Source: Tubulanus polymorphus (Eukaryota > Nemertea > Palaeonemertea > Tubulaniformes > Tubulanidae). Taken from it: a DNA stretch of 64,000 bases. The stretch covers positions 7,874,501 through 7,938,500 of the forward strand of contig NC_134035.1 of assembly GCF_964204645.1 (NCBI RefSeq), given 5' to 3'. Each line of letters starts with the position of its first letter. Position 1 is the stretch's first letter. The translations under genes and the position numbers were made by a program. Below the pieces are notes generated by a model, which did no database searches, was not told the DNA's origin, and saw only the letters and a program-made list of their open reading frames with translations. Shown piece by piece: positions 61,487-64,000 of this stretch.

Positions 61487-64000
61487 CTGAAAAGATACAA
61501 AAAATTATGCTTTTTATAGCGAAATCCTAGTCGCCAATGAGTCAACTTAAGTTTCATTTTTTGTACTGTCCCATCGGATCGGGTTTTTTCCAATTTTGAC
61601 TCATTTCGCACTAAAATTCTAGCCCCCTGGTTCCAACTAAAATTCCAACCTTTTTCCAAAAAAAAAGGACTCGGAAGGATCGCTGGAAACCTCGTACAAT
61701 ATTAATCGATTGATAAAAACGTCATTCTTACGTCTGCGACTTCGTAATCACCGCTGTTCACCATATCGATGACGTCGTGAGGATGATGTCCATCAACCGT
61801 GCAACCGACTGATTGAGCTGTTCCTGCAACATATACAACAACATACTTTAACGTATGATGCACATACTCTACTAAAACTATTTGATATCATTTATACATG
61901 AAGGAAAGCACCCCCTGGTGTGACAATGATGGATAAACTTCAGTGTTCTCTGGAGTTTTTCATATTTCCTTTTGACCACAAACTACTACACTCATTAGAT
62001 TACAGATGTTTATACTTTTTCCACTTTAACGTATGATGCACTTACTCGACTAAAACTATCATCAATTAAAAATACAGTCAAACTCAGTTAATCCGTGTCA
62101 CTAGGGACTGAGCTTTTTAAGTACAGATTAAGTGATATACGGATAACAGATAATCCGTAATTGATACGAATTAATTATTACCCGTATAAACTATGAATTT
62201 AAGTGCACAATCCGTATAATAGCTGGTTGAGCTATCTCTCAAACATTGGACGATTACTACAGTGGAACCACATTCTAACGATCCGTTGGGGGGATAAAAA
62301 GTTCATTGTATCCGATGGTTCATTACTTAGATCCATTTCATATAATTTATACATAAAAAGAAAACACCCCCCTGGTGTGACAATGATGGATAAACTTCAG
62401 TGTTTTCTGGAGTTTTTAATATTTCCTACTGACCACAAACTACTACACTCATTAGATTACAGATGTTTATACTTTTTCACTTCAAGTGCATGTTCCCGAC
62501 AGCTGATACAGGAATTGGGCAACGGGACCATTCATGTGTCTAAGTGAAAATACGGATTATGGAGTACGAATTAGACACAGAATTTTAAAGGGAATAAGGT
62601 TACTGAAAAATGAGACCATTTTATTCATACGTAATAGGCACTTATACGGGTTAACCGGATTACCCGAGGTTGACTGTACAGTACACCCGATACACCACCC
62701 TCCCATATACTGCCAGGTTTTCTCAATGTACATCACTATATAAATTCATAATAACACACCACCGATATACTGCCTTACTCTCTATACCTCCACCCCGCCT
62801 ACCGCCAGGTTTTCTCATTGTACATCACTATACAAATTCATAATAAAACACCCCCGATATACTGCCTTACCCTCTATACCGCCAGGTTTTCTCATTGTAC
62901 ATCACTATACAAATTCATAATATAACACCCCAGATATACCGCCTTACTCTCTATACCGTCATCCCCGCTTACTGCCAGGTTTTCTCATTGTACATCTCAA
63001 TACAAATACGTAGTAAAACACCCCCGATATACTGCCTTTCTCTCTATACCGCCAATATCGCCCTGCACCGATATGGGTGGTATATTGGGGGTTTACTATA
63101 TACTGCAGCACGTTCATATCAATGTGTGAAAGCTTACCCAAGATTTCCTTGACAGTTCCGGCGAGTTTGACGGCCATACTCCTCTCTCTCATCTGACGCG
63201 CGATAGCGACAATCTCCGAGAACGCAACATCACCAGCGTGTTTAACTGAAGAAATAAACAATTCATGTCACGACCAATTAATTTGTGCGTGTGACTCACG
63301 AAGACGATTCTTGGACCACAGCCAGCTTACTGAGGATTTCATCATGCCGGGTAACCTTCTACTTTCATCTCAAATTCCGAAAGTTAAATTTCGAAAGTTA
63401 AATTTCCAGGTATTAATGATCTCTGTCTTGATGAATAGGACCCCTACGGGAAGGTAGCAGGGTTTCCAGTGGTAAGGCCAGAAGTACTAAGGAGGACATT
63501 TTCGACCCAAAAAGAGGGATTTTTTTACTCGGAAAGCGGTACTTTCCAGTAAAATGGGTCTCCATAAGGGAGCATTTTCGTAATGCCTTTGCCGGAATAC
63601 TAGTCGTGTAGACCAATCATACATTTCAGGGTAATTCCATTGAACAAATTGTATTCAATCTTACTGACAATTGAATTACCAGGCCTAAGTAATAAAATAC
63701 CCCAACAGTCGATTTCGCGACAAAATTGTGCACGAAAATACACAAGAATCAAATTTGGAAGGACTTTCTTATCAAAAGGAAGGACTTAACAGTCAAAAGG
63801 ACAAAGATGTTTGTCCATACTTTTTCCATAAGAAGGACAAAGAAGGACTTGGAAGGACCGCTGTAAACCCTGCGGTAGGGTCGGGATCTCCTCTCAATCT
63901 GCCCCTAGTGCATGTTCAAATTTCTTTCAGAAGTGGACCAGGACCCAGTTTTGCCCATTAATCGAATACTCACTGTTCTTGACCTTCTTTCGGTCACGTG
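61481..64000 (-). CDS. RPL12: Ribosomal protein L12 (uL11), 3' half, join of four exons
   Basis: uL11 is a large-subunit protein at the GTPase-associated centre, where it binds 28S rRNA and helps recruit translation factors and the P-stalk. Spliced in the order 63974-64000, 63138-63245, 61732-61823, 61481-61486, the frame stays open and encodes 76 complete residues ending in Glu-stop. It starts [14 protein letters not shown], runs through [33 protein letters not shown] and [13 protein letters not shown], and ends YEVADE. This is the C-terminal RNA-binding domain of uL11, and the 76-residue length equals that of human RPL12 from the same RDRKK point. Introns are in phases 1, 1 and 0, with GT-AG ends. 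The gene continues beyond the right edge, so start codon and N-terminal domain are outside. It is transcribed towards the 5S array, in the same direction as the 5S genes. Confidence 0.95.
61487..61731 (-). other. RPL12: RPL12 last intron, 245 bp, phase 0
   Basis: GTAAGA donor and CTTTTCAG acceptor. It contains an A/T-rich stretch and the 27-bp motif at 61665-61691 that is shared with the 728-bp intron. The minus-strand ORF at 61462-61659 lies within it and has no support. Confidence 0.82.
61665..61691. repeat. 27-bp motif shared by two RPL12 introns, copy 1
   Basis: Begins AAGGACTCGGAAGGATCGCT and matches 63843-63869 at 24 of 27 positions, in the same orientation. It may be a fragment of one dispersed element. 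Confidence 0.6.
61732..61823 (-). CDS. RPL12: RPL12 penultimate coding exon, 92 bp
   Basis: Acceptor TATGTTGCAG ends at 61824; donor GAC|GTAAGA at 61731. It completes the Gly codon and adds 30 codons, [11 protein letters not shown] to YEVAD. Reading through the donor would add nine residues and stop at 61702-61704. Splicing to the Glu-stop exon is preferred because it restores the family's usual length and a DE-type end. Confidence 0.93.
61846..61880. repeat. 35-bp direct repeat, left copy
   Basis: CTTTAACGTATGATGCAC followed by TACTCTACTAAAACTA recurs at 62024-62058 with two or three differences. The two copies bracket the 146-bp repeat, so a partial tandem duplication of about 178 bp is the simplest reading. 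Confidence 0.8.
61878..62024. repeat. Dispersed 146-bp repeat, copy 1
   Basis: About 90% identical by eye to 62333-62480, including CCCCTGGTGTGACAATGATG, AACTTCAGTGTT and CACTCATTAGATTACAGATG. It lies outside the Tigger-like element, between the 35-bp direct repeats. Confidence 0.85.
62024..62058. repeat. 35-bp direct repeat, right copy
   Basis: Partner of 61846-61880. It ends 16 bp before the left terminus of the Tigger-like element. Confidence 0.8.
62075..62676. mobile_element. Pogo/Tigger-like non-autonomous DNA transposon, 602 bp
   Basis: The ends are imperfect inverted repeats: CAGTCAAACTCAGTTAATCC at the left, and on the opposite strand CAGTCAACCTCGGGTAATCC at the right, matching at 18 of 21 positions. 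Both ends abut TA (62073-62074 and 62677-62678), the target site of Tc1/mariner-superfamily elements. CAGT-type termini are typical of the pogo/Tigger branch. No transposase frame is present, so it would depend on an element elsewhere. It lies within an RPL12 intron and contains a copy of the 146-bp repeat. Confidence 0.8.
62333..62480. repeat. Dispersed 146-bp repeat, copy 2 (inside the Tigger-like element)
   Basis: Second copy of the repeat at 61878-62024, with the same orientation, nested in the transposon. No clear terminal repeats or target duplication were found for it on its own. Confidence 0.85.
62712..63050. repeat. Minisatellite with alternating 92/77-bp units
   Basis: Units start with GCCAGGTTTTCTCA at 62712, 62804, 62881 and 62974 and end near 63050. 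Their lengths are 92, 77, 93 and 77 bp. The long units contain an extra 15-16 bp (around CCACCCCGCCTAC). Two rounds of a 169/170-bp dimer are therefore present. Each unit includes CATTGTACATC, AAATTCATAATA and CGATATACTGCC. The following bases (63051-63120) hold degenerate pieces of the same motif. Confidence 0.85.
63138..63245 (-). CDS. RPL12: RPL12 internal exon, 108 bp
   Basis: Acceptor TTATTTCTTCAG ends at 63246; donor GG|GTAAGC starts at 63137. The exon supplies TT of an Ile codon, 35 whole codons ([10 protein letters not shown] through GTVKEIL) and the first G of a Gly codon, so it is symmetrical in phase 1. The core matches human IARQMRHRSL and SGTIKEILG closely. Confidence 0.95.
63378..63405. 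repeat. 14-bp tandem duplication
   Basis: CGAAAGTTAAATTT occurs twice in direct succession within the 728-bp RPL12 intron. Confidence 0.85.
63843..63869. repeat. 27-bp motif shared by two RPL12 introns, copy 2
   Basis: Begins AAGGACTTGGAAGGACCGCT. It is embedded in a wider AAGGAC-rich tract. Confidence 0.6.
63974..64000 (-). CDS. RPL12: RPL12 exon (5'-truncated by window end)
   Basis: Encodes RDRKKVKN plus the first base of the following Ile codon. It begins with two bases of a preceding codon, compatible with the Pro that precedes RDRKK in the family. The donor is A|GTGAGT at 63973, phase 1. Confidence 0.93.

Larger units (their letters stand above)
61824..63137 (-). other. RPL12: RPL12 intron, 1314 bp, phase 1, rich in repeats
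   Basis: GTAAGC donor and TTGCAG acceptor. It holds a Tigger-like element, two copies of a 146-bp repeat, a 35-bp direct repeat and a minisatellite, each listed separately. The plus-strand ORFs inside (62203-62547, 62534-62743, 62895-63152) fall across these repeats and are not genes. Confidence 0.9.
63246..63973 (-). other. RPL12: RPL12 intron, 728 bp, phase 1
   Basis: GTGAGT donor and TTCTTCAG acceptor. It contains a 14-bp tandem pair (63378-63405), several AAGGAC motifs (about 63757-63860), the perfect hairpin GGACAAA/TTTGTCC (63799-63816) and the 27-bp motif shared with the last intron (63843-63869). No gene is seen in it. Confidence 0.9.

Noticed and set aside
61702-61731. RPL12 stop at 61702-61704 by read-through
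   Set aside because: A good GTAAGA donor and a downstream Glu-stop exon with a polyadenylation signal give the exact family length. Kept as the alternative end.
62203-62743. 114-aa and 69-aa plus-strand ORFs as transposase fragments
   Set aside because: They cross the 146-bp repeat and the right transposon end, and show no DDE motif or helix-turn-helix.
62895-63152. 85-aa plus-strand ORF
   Set aside because: It is a translation of the minisatellite and lies partly antisense to a proven RPL12 exon.
63413-63616. 67-aa minus-strand ORF in the 728-bp intron as an RPL12 exon or gene
   Set aside because: The flanking exons already join in frame with continuous family sequence, leaving no residues to be supplied here.

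Overview
The window is animal nuclear DNA in two parts. Positions 1-60868 are an uninterrupted head-to-tail array of 5S rRNA genes, all transcribed from the minus strand. Positions 60869-64000 are the array edge and the 3' half of a ribosomal protein gene, RPL12 (uL11), also on the minus strand. The 5S sequence, with its ACGTTGAAAGCACCGG and GATCACCGAAGTTAAGC stretches, is of the type I know from molluscs, brachiopods and annelids. A lophotrochozoan invertebrate is therefore my best guess; this is inference from the 5S type only.

Array (1-60868): there are 111 complete 120-nt 5S genes. The array is entered mid-spacer at position 1, so it continues to the left. The 110 steps between neighbouring genes take only four values: 557 bp (59 steps), 526 bp (27), 555 bp (23) and 558 bp (1), and these sum exactly to the distance between the first and last gene. 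Every gene has the intragenic pol III promoter (A box, intermediate element, C box), a T6 terminator and an AT-rich TATA-like box near -30. Each spacer also carries a 12-bp palindrome containing the CRE/ATF core TGACGTCA, and an AAAC/AAAT-rich simple repeat. The array has a higher-order structure: a 17003-bp tandem duplication (about 24.3-41.1 kb onto 41.3-58.1 kb), a 7641-bp-offset duplication (10.5-17.35 kb onto 18.1-25.0 kb), a 2721-bp five-gene period and a 1669-bp three-gene period. Variants inside the 5S sequence were seen only in copies 8, 10, 13, 15 and 17, all in the leftmost 9.1 kb.

Array edge (60869-61400): the last regular spacer breaks at 60868. It is followed by a second, diverged spacer fragment (60869-61034) that keeps 43 identical bases and then departs. 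A hairpin (61053-61083) and plain intergenic DNA follow, up to the RPL12 polyadenylation signal (61409-61414).

RPL12 (61481-64000, minus, continues past the right edge): four coding exons can be joined by reading frame, splice sites and conserved protein sequence. They are 63974-64000 (partial), 63138-63245, 61732-61823 and a terminal exon that codes only a Glu and the stop (61481-61486). The 76 complete residues match the human C-terminal length exactly. The introns hold a 602-bp pogo/Tigger-like non-autonomous transposon with TA target duplication (62075-62676), a 146-bp dispersed repeat present both inside and beside it, and a minisatellite with alternating 92/77-bp units (62712-63050).

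Functionally everything here serves the large ribosomal subunit: 5S rRNA made by pol III, and a pol II ribosomal protein gene whose 3' end lies about 0.8 kb from the first 5S gene, in the same orientation. The small ORFs in the array are by-products of a homogenised repeat and are not called as genes.
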